A stretch of DNA of 64,000 nucleotides from Streptomyces sp. NBC_01454 (GTDB lineage: Bacteria; Actinomycetota; Actinomycetes; Streptomycetales; Streptomycetaceae): positions 1,922,001 through 1,986,000 of the forward strand of contig NZ_CP109460.1 of the NCBI RefSeq assembly GCF_036227565.1, in the 5' to 3' direction. The position numbers and the translations under genes are program-made. Shown in pieces: positions 27,105 to 35,449 of this stretch (the first letter of the stretch is position 1; each line of letters opens with the position of its first letter). The notes under the pieces are model-generated. The model did not search any database and was not told the DNA's origin. It worked only from the letters and a program-made list of their open reading frames with translations.

Positions 27105-27932
27105 TCAGCTCTGGAGGAAGTCCAGGAGGTCCCGGTTGAACTTCTCCTTCTCTCCTGGGACAGCGGCGATGCCGTGGGAGCCGCCCTCGTAGACCTTGAG
27201 GACGGCGTTGGGGATGAGTTGCGCGGCCTTGCGGCCGGTGGTGTCGATCGGCACGATCTGGTCGTCGTCGCCGTGCACGAGGAGGGTGGGGATGTCGAAC
27301 TTCTTCAGGTCCTCGGTGAAGTCCGTCTCCGCGAACGCCGTCACGCAGTCCACGCCCGCCTTGATGCTCTGGTGCATGGCCATGAACCAGTACGCGTCCT
27401 GGTTGCCCTGCGTGACATCGTTGCCCGGGCGGTTGGCACCGAAGAAGGCGGGCGCCAAGTCCTTCCAGAACTGCGAGCGTTCCTTGATGATGCCGTTCTT
27501 GATGCTCTCGAACACCTCGGCCGGCACACCCTCGGGGTTGCTGTCGGTCTGGAGCATCAGGGGTGTGATCGCCGAGAGCAGCAGGGCCCTGCTGATCCGG
27601 TCGGTTCCGTGGCGTCCGATGTACCGGGCGAGTTCGCCGCCGCCCATGGAGTGGGCGACCAGGGTGACCTCTCGCAGGTCGAGCGAGGTGATCAGGTCGT
27701 TCAGGTCGTCGGCGAAGGTGTCGAAGTCGTAGCCGTCCCAGGGCTGGCCGGACCGGCCGTGGCCCCGGCGGTCATGGGCGATGCCGCGGAAGCCGTTATC
27801 GGCGACCAGCTTCATCTGGTCCTCCCACGCGTCCGCGTTCAGCGGCCAGCCGTGGATGAAGACGACCGGGCGCCCACGGCCCCAGTCCTTGTAGAAGATC
27901 TCGACACCGTCACGTGTGGTCACAGTAGGCAT
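27105..27932 (-). CDS. Alpha/beta hydrolase, non-heme chloroperoxidase type
   Basis: 275 residues; ATG 27932 with AAGGA upstream on the minus strand. Fold and motifs: oxyanion HGWPLNADAW, nucleophile elbow VAHSMGGGE (Ser in GHSMGG-like motif), acid Asp in VHGDDDQIVP, and late His in GGSHGIAA. Non-heme haloperoxidases/aryl esterases of this type act on peracids or esters and need no cofactor. Stands alone on its strand, with DUF1330 upstream in the same direction. Confidence 0.88.
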   Translation of the reverse strand: MPTVTTRDGVEIFYKDWGRGRPVVFIHGWPLNADAWEDQMKLVADNGFRGIAHDRRGHGRSGQPWDGYDFDTFADDLNDLITSLDLREVTLVAHSMGGGELARYIGRHGTDRISRALLLSAITPLMLQTDSNPEGVPAEVFESIKNGIIKERSQFWKDLAPAFFGANRPGNDVTQGNQDAYWFMAMHQSIKAGVDCVTAFAETDFTEDLKKFDIPTLLVHGDDDQIVPIDTTGRKAAQLIPNAVLKVYEGGSHGIAAVPGEKEKFNRDLLDFLQS

Positions 27933-28357
27933 GGCATTCGTCCTTGTCAGGGGCGCCGGGCAGCAGGGAGCCCGCCCGCCTGTCGAAGCGGAGGGGCCGG
28001 TGCTGACGGTTGGCGGTATGTATGAGGAGACTTCGGAGAGCCGGCAAGACGGTCGGCACTTACCAGATCCATCGTGCGGATTTCGGCATGATCCGCAAAC
28101 GCGAACCACCAAGCGGCTCCATCTGGGCTACCGGAATCTCCGGCACCCTCGCGGTGGGCATCCTTGGTGCGTCGTTCGCAGTGATCAGCGGCACCATGCC
28201 GCCGATCTCCTCGTACCTGATCTCGTCCGATCAGCCGGTCAGTTCGTGCTTCCTTTGGTGAGGGGCGCCAAGGGAGCCGAGTGCCACCGCTGGACGGTGT
28301 TCCTCTCATACCGTCTGCCGTTCCCGCCCCCGGCCGGAGCCGCTACCCGGTCGTGAC
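27933..28357. other. Gap between hydrolase and DUF1330 genes
   Basis: Plus-strand frame about 28087-28261 encodes a hydrophobic string (WATGISGTLAVGILGASFAV) that could be a membrane-protein remnant, but no start, ribosome site or family is recognisable. Confidence 0.35.
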
Positions 28358-28681
28358 TCAGTGCGCGGGGAGGTCGGTGGCGCGGTGCTCGGCGGAGACC
28401 CCCTGGACGAAGATCATGTCGGCTTCCGCGTTCTGCGTGCGGAGCGGGAGGATCTCCTGGTAGGCGGCCGACGCATACCAGGCGTGGGCCAGATCGAGGT
28501 CCGGGAAGGCTATGACGACCACGCTGCCCGGCCAGTCGCCCTCGACTACCTCGACGTCCCCGCCGTGCACCAGGAACTGTCCGCGGAAGGGCTGCGAGGT
28601 GGCTTCGATCCGCTCCAGGTACTCCTTGATCGACGGGCCCATAGTGATCTTGCGTGCATGGACGATGGCGTATGCGGTCAT
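28358..28681 (-). CDS. DUF1330 family protein
   Basis: 107 residues from ATG 28681. AYAIVHARKITMGPSIKEYL, then FLVHGGDVEVVEGDWPGSVV and HAWYASAAYQEILPLRTQNA match the dimeric ferredoxin-like DUF1330 fold. Substrate unknown. A TetR-operator-like sequence lies 80 bp upstream of its start, so the duplicated TetR/peroxiredoxin promoter may now drive it on the minus strand. Confidence 0.85.
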   Translation of the reverse strand: MTAYAIVHARKITMGPSIKEYLERIEATSQPFRGQFLVHGGDVEVVEGDWPGSVVVIAFPDLDLAHAWYASAAYQEILPLRTQNAEADMIFVQGVSAEHRATDLPAH

Positions 28682-28760
28682 GGGATGCCTCCGTGGCGTA
28701 CTTGCCGCCCGCGGCCGGTCGGTGCGGGCGAGGAGGAACGTAACACGCACAGGGCCTATC

Positions 28761-28778
28761 TCGAAACAAGCATTCCAA
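28761..28778. promoter_or_regulatory. Operator-like inverted repeat, copy 3
   Basis: TCGAAACAAGCATTCCAA, same spacing as the two sites between tetR and the peroxiredoxin gene. It lies 39 bp upstream of the truncated peroxiredoxin copy. Confidence 0.55.
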
Positions 28779-28816
28779 GATTTGCGCTCATCCAACTCAG
28801 GCAAGGGGTAGGGGTG

Positions 28817-29005
28817 GTGAGCCTGCGACGAGGTGCGTGACCTGCGCGATCCATGCAAGAAACTCCCGAGCGGAAGCTCCTATCGGGCACCCTGCGGGCA
28901 TGTGCCGAGGTGTGCGAGGGCTCGCCGCATACGGGCTGGCGGCTCGCGCTCTCGGCGTGGGTGCGCAAGCCCCGTCGCGCTTCGCGCTGCCCCGCAGTCG
29001 TCAGA
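28817..29005 (+). pseudogene. Truncated duplicate of the peroxiredoxin gene 5' end
   Basis: From GTG 28817 the DNA parallels 29746-29935: GTGAGCCT start, ACCTGCGCGA, CGGAAGCT, then the block CTCGGCGTGGGTGCGCAAGC identical in both. Small indels disrupt the frame and the active-site part is missing. Upstream, an operator-like sequence is also duplicated. The copy ends next to the 3' end of tetR. Confidence 0.75.
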
Positions 29006-29017
29006 CCCTGTGGCTTT

Positions 29018-29620
29018 TCAGATGGAGTCCTGGGCCTCCAGGCCGAGGAGCGCGAGGGTGGCGGTGACGGTGTCGAGGAGCGAATCGGCGTCGGCTCCGG
29101 CGCGAGAGCGCACGTTCACGCCGTAGGCGAGCAGTACCAGCGTCTCGGCCGTGGCGTCGGGGACGGCCGGGGACAGCTGTCCACGTCGGCGGGCTGTTTC
29201 GAGCACGGCGCGCATCGCGTCCCGCAACCACTGGTGGTAGTCGTCCAGGAGGGTGCGGACGTCGGGGTCGCCGCGCTCGGCGCCGATGTAGGCGTTGACG
29301 ATCATGCAGCCCCAGCCTGCGTACTCGCCCGAGCAGCGCGCTTCGATCAGCCCGGTGAAGAAGTCCTGGATGGCGGGCAGCCCCTGCTCGTCCTCTGCCA
29401 GCTGCCGGCACCTGGGCTGCGCGCGTTGCTGCACGTAGCGACGCAGAGCGGCCAGGTATAGGTCGCGCTTGCTGCCGAAGGTGGAGTACAGGCTGGAGCG
29501 GTTGAGGCCCGTCACGTCGGCGACGTCCTGGATCGACGCCTCGGCCGCGCCGTGCTGCCAGAACAGCCGCTCCACGCGCTCCAGCGCCGTGTCCGGGTTG
29601 AAGTGCTTGATGTCGGGCAT
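29018..29620 (-). CDS. TetR/AcrR-family repressor
   Basis: 200 residues from ATG 29620. The N-terminal helix-turn-helix is ALERVERLFWQHGAAEASIQ followed by VTGLNRSSLYSTFGSKRDLY; the ligand domain of the TetR_C type ends LLGLEAQDSI. Cys and Tyr in SGEYAGWGCMIVNAY might sense redox or electrophiles, by inference. It is divergent from the peroxiredoxin gene with two matching operators between them, so it most likely represses both. Confidence 0.9.
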   Translation of the reverse strand: MPDIKHFNPDTALERVERLFWQHGAAEASIQDVADVTGLNRSSLYSTFGSKRDLYLAALRRYVQQRAQPRCRQLAEDEQGLPAIQDFFTGLIEARCSGEYAGWGCMIVNAYIGAERGDPDVRTLLDDYHQWLRDAMRAVLETARRRGQLSPAVPDATAETLVLLAYGVNVRSRAGADADSLLDTVTATLALLGLEAQDSI

Positions 29621-29640
29621 GACGTACCGCTCCAGAGTTC

Positions 29641-29658
29641 TTGAAATGATGATTCCAC
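29641..29658. promoter_or_regulatory. TetR operator-like site 1
   Basis: TTGAAATGATGATTCCAC, imperfect inverted repeat TTGAAA-N5/6-TTCCA, 21 bp before the tetR start codon; suited to autoregulation. Confidence 0.6.
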
Positions 29659-29695
29659 GATACTCCTTGACGCGCGGAGCACCCCTGTGCCTAAC

Positions 29696-29713
29696 TTGAA
29701 ACGTACGTTCCAA
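29696..29713. promoter_or_regulatory. TetR operator-like site 2
   Basis: TTGAAACGTACGTTCCAA, a nearly perfect palindrome centred on CGTACG, 33 bp before the peroxiredoxin start. Confidence 0.65.
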
Positions 29714-29745
29714 AATCTTGGCCTCGGCACGAAAAGGCAGGGACA

Positions 29746-30399
29746 GTGAGCCTCCAGGATGAGTTGCGCGGCCTGCGCGACCAGTACAAAAACGGGCGGA
29801 AGCTTCCACCGGACGCCCTTGAGATCATCGACCGGGGCATGCGCGAGCTCGCCGCAGCCGGTCTGGCGGACCGCGCCCTCGGCGTGGGTGCGCAAGCCCC
29901 GCGCTTCGTGCTTCCCGCAGTCGTCGGACAGCAGGTCGCGCTGGACGGTCTCCTCGCCGAAGGCCCTGTGGTCCTGGCCTTCTACCGCGGCGCATGGTGT
30001 CCGTTCTGCAACCTCGCCCTGCGCGCCCTCCAGCAGCACCACGACGCCATCACCGCCCGCGGCGCACGCCTGGTGGCCGTCTCGCCACAGAGCCCCGACG
30101 ATTCCCTTTCGCTGGCCGAGAAGGAACAACTTTCCTTCGACGTCCTCAGCGACATCGGCTCCGACACCGCGAAGCAGTACGGAATCGCCTTCGATCTCTC
30201 CGACGAACTGGGCGCCCTGTACGACCGGTTGGGTATCGACCTCCAGCGCGTCAACGCCGGCCATTCCCGCACCCTGCCCCTGCCCGCCACCTACGTCATC
30301 GACCGCACCGGCGTCATCCAATGGGCGTTCGTCGAGACCGACCACACCGTGCGCGCCGAACCCGCCGACATCCTGGCCACACTCGACGCCCTGAGCTGA
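29746..30399 (+). CDS. Peroxiredoxin-like (AhpC/TSA) protein
   Basis: 217 residues from GTG 29746 with GGCAGGGA upstream. Thioredoxin fold with AFYRGAWCPFCNLALRAL (C85-x-x-C88), then VAVSPQSPDDSLSLAEK and ATYVIDRTGVIQWAF. The peroxidatic Cys is C85; C88 is the likely partner. The N-terminal helix (residues 1-45) is typical of the peroxiredoxin-like family with an extension. It detoxifies peroxides; control by the divergent TetR protein is inferred. Confidence 0.9.
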   Translation: MSLQDELRGLRDQYKNGRKLPPDALEIIDRGMRELAAAGLADRALGVGAQAPRFVLPAVVGQQVALDGLLAEGPVVLAFYRGAWCPFCNLALRALQQHHDAITARGARLVAVSPQSPDDSLSLAEKEQLSFDVLSDIGSDTAKQYGIAFDLSDELGALYDRLGIDLQRVNAGHSRTLPLPATYVIDRTGVIQWAFVETDHTVRAEPADILATLDALS

Positions 30400-30638
30400 A
30401 CCCAGCACCTGGCAGCCCTCGCGCTCGCCCCGGTGGGCTCAACGACGCGTCCGGCCGGGCAACTCGGGCCCGCTTCGGCCAGCCCGCCGGTGGCCATGTC
30501 GGATCGCCGCGTACAGGCCGACCTTGGCTTTGCGGCGACACAGAGCGCTGTCACCACCGACCGCAAACCGCATCGACCTCGCTTGCACAACCACCCCGAT
30601 ATACCCGCCTTGAGCGGGATGAACTGTGAAGGCCAACC

Positions 30639-31457
30639 ATGAACGCCATGGATACGAACGCCCTGACCACCAGGACCGCGGACCAGACCGCGGCGGGCAC
30701 TGCCGCCGATGCACCACTGGCGGGATGTGTGGCCCTGGTAACCGGTGCATCGAGCGGCATGGGGGCGGCCACCGCCCGGGCTCTGGCCCGGCAGGGCGCA
30801 GCGCTCGCACTGGTCGCCCGTCGCACCGAGCGGTTGGAGGAACTGGCCGACGCGATCCGCGACCAGGGCGGCTCGTGCCTCGCCCTCACCGCCGACCTGA
30901 GTGACACGACGCAGGCGCGGCGAGCCGTCGAGGAGGCCGCGAGCCATTTCGGACGACTCGACGTGCTGGTCAACAGCGCCGGATACGTAGCACTGGGCGC
31001 GGTGGAAGAAAGCAACCCCGACGACTTGGAGCGGATGGTCGACCTGAATTTCACGACCGTCCTGCACACGTCGCAGGCGGCCCTGCCGCACCTGTTGCGG
31101 GCTGCGGCCGATGGCCCGCGCGGGGTCGCCGATCTCGTGAATGTCAGCTCGGTCGCGGGCCGGAGGGCACGTAAATACCTCGGCGTCTACTCGGCGACGA
31201 AGCACGCGGTCGGCGCGATCAGCGAGGCCCTGCGCCAGGAAGTGACCGCCCGGGGCGTCCGGGTCGGCCTGATCGAGCCGGGCTTCACCGCAACAGAGAT
31301 GACGGTGGACACCGCGCTCGCCGCCGCCAGTGGCATGCCGCAGGACGCCTGGCTGCAGGCCGAAGACATCGCCCGCTCCATCACCTTCATGATCACCCAG
31401 CCTCGGCACGCCGCGATCAACGAGATGGTGGTGCGCCCGACGGCCTCGGAAGACTGA
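30639..31457 (+). CDS. Short-chain dehydrogenase/reductase
   Basis: 272 residues from ATG 30639. NAD(P)-binding TGASSGMG (35-42), NSAG (112-115), catalytic Ser in NVSSVAG (170-171), Tyr184 and Lys188 in YSATK. Substrate not predictable. The N-terminal 28 residues are unusually polar for the family; an internal start such as 30648 is possible. It lies 240 bp after the peroxiredoxin gene in the same direction. Confidence 0.9.
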   Translation: MNAMDTNALTTRTADQTAAGTAADAPLAGCVALVTGASSGMGAATARALARQGAALALVARRTERLEELADAIRDQGGSCLALTADLSDTTQARRAVEEAASHFGRLDVLVNSAGYVALGAVEESNPDDLERMVDLNFTTVLHTSQAALPHLLRAAADGPRGVADLVNVSSVAGRRARKYLGVYSATKHAVGAISEALRQEVTARGVRVGLIEPGFTATEMTVDTALAAASGMPQDAWLQAEDIARSITFMITQPRHAAINEMVVRPTASED

Positions 31458-31594
31458 CCACCAGCGCGGACGCCGACAAAGCCGGGTGCCGACCGCGGGT
31501 GCCGAAAGCAGGACCCGGCATCAGGCTGGGTGGTGCTGACCTGCAAGGACAGCAGGACCCAGCCTGATCCCACACCCCTGATCATGGATTCGAC

Positions 31595-31642
31595 CCCACT
31601 TGTGAAGCGCAGGTCGTCGGTTCGCATCCGACAGGGGGCTCT
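31595..31642 (+). repeat. tRNA-Thr 3'-half-like attachment site, right copy
   Basis: 48 bp matching 5236-5283 with five mismatches; the last 32 bases differ only once. The loop reads CTTGTGA (anticodon TGT, Thr). No 5' tRNA half precedes it. An integrase remnant ends 100 bp downstream, the typical int-att spacing of integrative elements. Confidence 0.7.
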
Positions 31643-31741
31643 CAGCTTGAACAGGGAGGAAGCCCCGAGCCGGTGGATGGCTTGGGGATGGCTTGGGGCT
31701 TCTGACATCTACGGGTGACATCAACGGGCGCGGTCGGTCGC

Positions 31742-31995
31742 TCAGTCCCGGTTGAGCCGCCGTTTCAGTAGCCGGTCCATGTGGCTGATCGCTTCCCGTT
31801 GGGTGTCCTGGGCGACATGGGTGTGGACGTCCATGGTCATGCTGATCTGGCTGTGGCCGAGGATCTCCATCAGCACGCGAGGAGCGACGCCGGCCGCGGT
31901 GAGCAGGGTGGCCCAGCCGTGCCGGGCGTCGTGGAGACGGATGGTGCGGAGGCCGGCCGAGGCAGTGAGCCGGGAGAACGAGCGGTTCAGGGGCC
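31742..31995 (-). pseudogene. Tyrosine integrase, C-terminal remnant lacking the nucleophile
   Basis: Reads IRLHDARHGWATLLTAAGVA, then VLMEILGHSQISMTMDVHTH and ends KRRLNRD. H-x-x-R and LGH are intact, but the position of the catalytic tyrosine (usually MDVYTHV) is His through a TAC to CAC change. The upstream domain is missing: it runs into the 3' end of the lipid kinase gene. Doubly inactive. Confidence 0.8.
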
Positions 31996-32949
31996 ACGCG
32001 GTGCTCGCTGGAGCCCGGGCACCGGCTCCGATGGGATTCCTGGTCGGTCTCTCGGCAGCAGCACTTGCAGTGCACCTGGCCAGGTTTCGCACGTGACCGG
32101 AAGAGGCAGCGTTACGGCTTCGCCATCGATCCCTGCATCCAGTTGCCGCCCCCGGCCGCGCAACGTAATGCTGGCCGCCCGCCAGGCGCTCGCTGCATCA
32201 CCTGCCGTACCTGGACCGGGCTGCTGCCGCAGCAGCTCACTACGCAGGTGTCGGAGGAGGTCTGGTGGGGTGTCGGTCGGACGCTTCAGCACGAGGGCGC
32301 CGAGCAGTCCTGAGGTGAGCGTGAAGCGACGCCCAAGGTAGCGGGGAGTGGCGATGTGGTAAGGGTTGTTGGAGACCAGCACCACCTGCGGGAAGTGGAC
32401 GGCTCCCCGCGGGGTGTCCACGTCGGCTTCGACGCATTGCCTTCCCGTGAGGTAATCGGGTGTGACCGAAGCGAGGGCGCGCACCTTGTCCTCCCGGTAC
32501 CCAGGCTCCAGCAAGGCGTCGGCGTAGGGGCCGAAAGAGACGTTGTTGATGAAGACGCGCGGGCCTACCAAGCCGAGATCCACACGTGTGGGCACGCCAT
32601 CGATCAGGGCGCTCAGTGAGGACACCGGGTTGCGGATGTCGAGGCCAAGATCCCGGGCGAAGTGGTTGCGCGTGCCTGCCGGGAGCACCAACAACGGCCG
32701 ATCCGTGTCGGCGGCCACCGCAGCCACGGCCGAGATCGTGCCATCTCCGCCCGCCACTCCCAGTACCTCAGCCCCCTCCCGGACGGCGAGCCTCGCGAGT
32801 GACGCCGCGTCGTCATCGACACTGGTCGACCAGACCCGCGCTCCCATGCCCTCGACCTGGTTGGCCAGGTCGAAACGAGCAGGACTGCCGCCGCCCGAGC
32901 GTGGATTCATCACGACCACTACCCGAGTACGCGCCTCAGCTCCAGCCAT
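31987..32949 (-). CDS. Diacylglycerol/lipid kinase family protein
   Basis: 320 residues from ATG 32949 (GTG 32961 also possible). N-terminal NAD-kinase-like fold: VVVMNPRSGGG, GGDGT (residues 67-71), LLVLPAGTRNHFARDLGLD; then the C-terminal beta domain, ending ALQVLLPRDRPG. It phosphorylates a lipid such as diacylglycerol, by family. The last residues (about 310-320) run into integrase-derived DNA, so the original C-terminus has probably been replaced by the junction. Confidence 0.87.
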   Translation of the reverse strand: MAGAEARTRVVVVMNPRSGGGSPARFDLANQVEGMGARVWSTSVDDDAASLARLAVREGAEVLGVAGGDGTISAVAAVAADTDRPLLVLPAGTRNHFARDLGLDIRNPVSSLSALIDGVPTRVDLGLVGPRVFINNVSFGPYADALLEPGYREDKVRALASVTPDYLTGRQCVEADVDTPRGAVHFPQVVLVSNNPYHIATPRYLGRRFTLTSGLLGALVLKRPTDTPPDLLRHLRSELLRQQPGPGTAGDAASAWRAASITLRGRGRQLDAGIDGEAVTLPLPVTCETWPGALQVLLPRDRPGIPSEPVPGLQRAPRGP

Positions 32950-32999
32950 CACCACACCCACTTTTGCCGCACTCAGCGGAGCACGGCAGTCGCAAGAAA

Positions 33000-33680
33000 T
33001 CAGTGCTGGGGGTGCGGCCGGGAGTGGAACAGCGGCCGTCGCTCGGCAGTGGTGCCGGGAGCGAGGCGGCCGACGTCGGCCCGCATCCTTATGGCGTGGA
33101 ATACCTCAACCACCCCAAGGACTATGGCCATGATGCTCACCGTCAGGGTGAGCGCGGCGATCGAGGTGAACGGCGCGACGATCAGCACGGTGCCTGCCAA
33201 CAAGCCGAGGATTCCGGAGAACAGCATCCAGCCTCGTGCCGGCATCTCCCGGGGTGCGGAGGCGGCCGTTGCTGTCACCATGATGCCGCGCACCAGCCAA
33301 CCGAAGCCGATCCACAGGGCGAGCAGCAGAATCGACTCCAACGTGCCCCGGAAGCAGATCAGACCGAGGAGGACGGAGACCGCACCGGCGAGGAAATGCA
33401 GCGCCCGAAGATGCCGGGGGACATGCGTGCCGAAGGCAGCGGCCAGCTGGAAGACACCGATGACCAGCAGATAGACGCCGAAGAGCACGCCAACGACCCG
33501 CAGCGTCTCCTGTGGCCAGGCAAGGACCACGACACCCAGTGCGATGGCAGCCAGGCCCATGGTGAGAAGGGCCTGCCAGCCCATGTTGGCCAAGCCACCC
33601 AGGCTTTCGGTGCCGGAGGCGTCCTGTGGCTCGGTGCCGCGCGGCGGACCGGCACCTGAGGAATCGAAGGAAGAGGTCAT
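33000..33680 (-). CDS. HdeD/DUF308 family membrane protein
   Basis: 226 residues with six membrane helices (from QALLTMGLAAIALGVVVLAW to SIMAIVLGVVEVFHAI). DUF308 repeats are seen as paired helices with LLVIG and ILGLLAG. HdeD in Escherichia is linked to acid resistance; in actinomycetes the role is unclear. It lies 51 bp upstream of the lipid kinase gene in the same direction; the two probably form a membrane-lipid operon. Confidence 0.85.
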   Translation of the reverse strand: MTSSFDSSGAGPPRGTEPQDASGTESLGGLANMGWQALLTMGLAAIALGVVVLAWPQETLRVVGVLFGVYLLVIGVFQLAAAFGTHVPRHLRALHFLAGAVSVLLGLICFRGTLESILLLALWIGFGWLVRGIMVTATAASAPREMPARGWMLFSGILGLLAGTVLIVAPFTSIAALTLTVSIMAIVLGVVEVFHAIRMRADVGRLAPGTTAERRPLFHSRPHPQH

Positions 33681-34109
33681 TCCGTCTGCTCCTCTCAGGA
33701 ACAGCGTGGTCAGATCAGTCCACCTCCATCGTCCCCCCGTCGGCTCTGTATGGCCCGGCGAAAACGGAGGGTTCGTCGGTCGAAATTCCCACGAGTACGG
33801 AACACCCCCCTGACCAGGTGGGACAAAGTGCCAGCTCTAGAGCGTGATGTCCCTGTGCTCGACGCCGATCTGAGCGGCGGCACAGGCGCCCCGACCGCCG
33901 ACGCCTCCTCCACCGTCGTCGGATATCCGCAAGTTCTGCAGGGCCGCTCCGGCCAGCCCGTCGGCCTCGGGCGGGAGACCGTCGGCAGGAACCTCGTGCG
34001 CACCGGAATGCCGTACCTGACTTCCGGGAGCGGCCTGGCCCCGCAGGCGAGGCGTGATCTGCAGGCCGCCGCCGAGAGCGGACGGCTGGACATCGACCTC
34101 GAAACGCTG
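33681..34109. other. Gap with a possible plus-strand coding remnant
   Basis: From about 33830 a plus frame with good third-position GC reads VPALERDVPVLDADLSGGTG, then LGRETVGRNLVRTGMPYLTS and RRDLQAAAESGRLDIDLETL. It has no start or ribosome site and runs into the 3' end of the MerR gene on the other strand. Likely a truncated unknown gene. Confidence 0.35.
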
Positions 34110-34436
34110 TTACGAGGTGGCGCCGCGGGTGTGGAGTTCGTCGTTGATGCGCTGGGCTTCTTCGAGCTGGTCTTCGAGAATGATGATGCGGCAGGCGGCC
34201 TCGATCTGGGTGCCGGCGTCGACGAGTTCGCGGGCGCGGGCGGCGATGCGCAGCTGGTAGCGGGAGTAGCGGCGGTGGCCGCCTTCGGAGCGCAGCGGGG
34301 TGATCAGGCGGTTCTCGCCGAGGGTGCGGAGGAAGGCGGGGGTGGTGCCGATCATTTCGGCGGCCCGGCCCATGGTGTAGGCGGGGTAATCGTCGTCGTC
34401 GAGATGGTCGACGGGGCGGGGACTGTGAGGGGGCAT
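34110..34436 (-). CDS. MerR-family regulator (small, helix-turn-helix plus coiled tail)
   Basis: 108 residues from ATG 34436 with AAGAGG upstream. YTMGRAAEMIGTTPAFLRTL then PLRSEGGHRRYSRYQLRIAA is a MerR winged helix (helix-turn-helix then HRRYS wing). A short helix TQIEAACRIIILEDQLEEAQ follows. No effector domain or cysteines, so sensing is not by direct metal binding. A perfect 32-bp palindrome lies immediately upstream. Confidence 0.88.
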   Translation of the reverse strand: MPPHSPRPVDHLDDDDYPAYTMGRAAEMIGTTPAFLRTLGENRLITPLRSEGGHRRYSRYQLRIAARARELVDAGTQIEAACRIIILEDQLEEAQRINDELHTRGATS

Positions 34437-34462
34437 AGACCTCTTCTTTCGGGACGCGTCGA

Positions 34463-34494
34463 GGGGCCCGGGTGCCGTACGGCACCCGGGCCCC
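34463..34494. promoter_or_regulatory. Perfect 32-bp palindrome in the MerR gene leader
   Basis: Arm GGGGCCCGGGTGCCGT is followed without a loop by its exact reverse complement. It ends 27 bp before the MerR start codon, leaving the ribosome site free. It could be a dyad operator, or a stem in the leader RNA acting as an attenuator. Confidence 0.6.
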
Positions 34495-35046
34495 GAGCTT
34501 TCAACACCATCTACCGGCTGACTGCGCCGGCCTTCTTGTTCCGCGTGTCCGCCTGGGAGGGCGGAGGCGCGGGGATCGCGGATGCGTGACCGGGGACCAC
34601 CTTCCAATCCGGGGCCTGCGGTACCCGAGCGGTGTTCTTCCTCGCCCGGGCGATCCTGATGGCGTCTGCTCCTTACCTCATTCGGCTACTCGGTCGTACT
34701 GCTGGATATCGCGGGTACTGCATGCGGCCCCTGGGGCCGCTCGGCCCGGCAGTCAGCGAAGGAACCCACCATTTCCGGCTCCGCCGCTCCACTGCCGTTC
34801 CACATCCTGCCTGACCTGCTTGCACGGCAGTTCAGCTCTGCCGTGCCCTCTTCGACTTCTTGGGTACGGGGAAACACTAACCCCCGCACGCACCCATGTC
34901 TACTCTTGCTGTGACAGATTTTCTCAACAGCCAATGAGTGGACTTCTGCCTCATACGCACCCGGAAGAGTGCCATCCGGGTGTGCCGGCCCGGCGGGCAC
35001 AAGCTGAGCCCGGCGGCACAACCGACCCAAGCGGGGTGGTGAGCGC
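34495..35046. other. Gap upstream of the broken RsbW-like gene
   Basis: No gene supported. The stretch is less GC-rich around 34880-34940 and presumably includes promoters; GGTGGTGAGCG just before 35047 is a plausible ribosome site. Confidence 0.4.
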
Positions 35047-35265
35047 ATGAACGACACGACGACAACCCACACGACAGTCCCGAGGCGCCCTGTCGCCCGC
35101 GAAGACGACACCCCCGCCGGCGTCCCACACGCCCGCGGCGTCGCCCGTCGTTTCGCCGGCAGCCTCGACCCGGCCCTGGCTTCCGAGGCTGCGGAGACCC
35201 TCGCCCTGGTCGTCTACGAACTCGCCCCAACGCCCTGCGCCACGGAGGCGGATCCCTCGCGTGAC
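35047..35265 (+). pseudogene. RsbW-like histidine-kinase-type ATPase, N-terminal remnant
   Basis: Starts at ATG 35047 with a plausible ribosome site. ARGVARRFAGSLDPALASEA and ALVVYELA lead to the N-box, which is shifted into another frame as NALRHGGGSLA followed by a stop. This is the anti-sigma/HATPase_c 2 domain, broken in its ATP site and cut short. Confidence 0.7.
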
Positions 35266-35449
35266 ATGCCGCCTGCGGAGCAATGGGTCAGGCAGGTCCG
35301 ACAGCCGCTGCACGCTGCTCTCATAGGTCCCCAGAAGTTGCTCCCCGAACGCTTCCGACCGGCCCGGGCCCGCTGTCCGGGGCCGGCGTTCACCTCCCGC
35401 CATCGCCGGCCCTTTGCCGGCAGCCTGCAGGGGTGGCGCCCGCGGTGGC

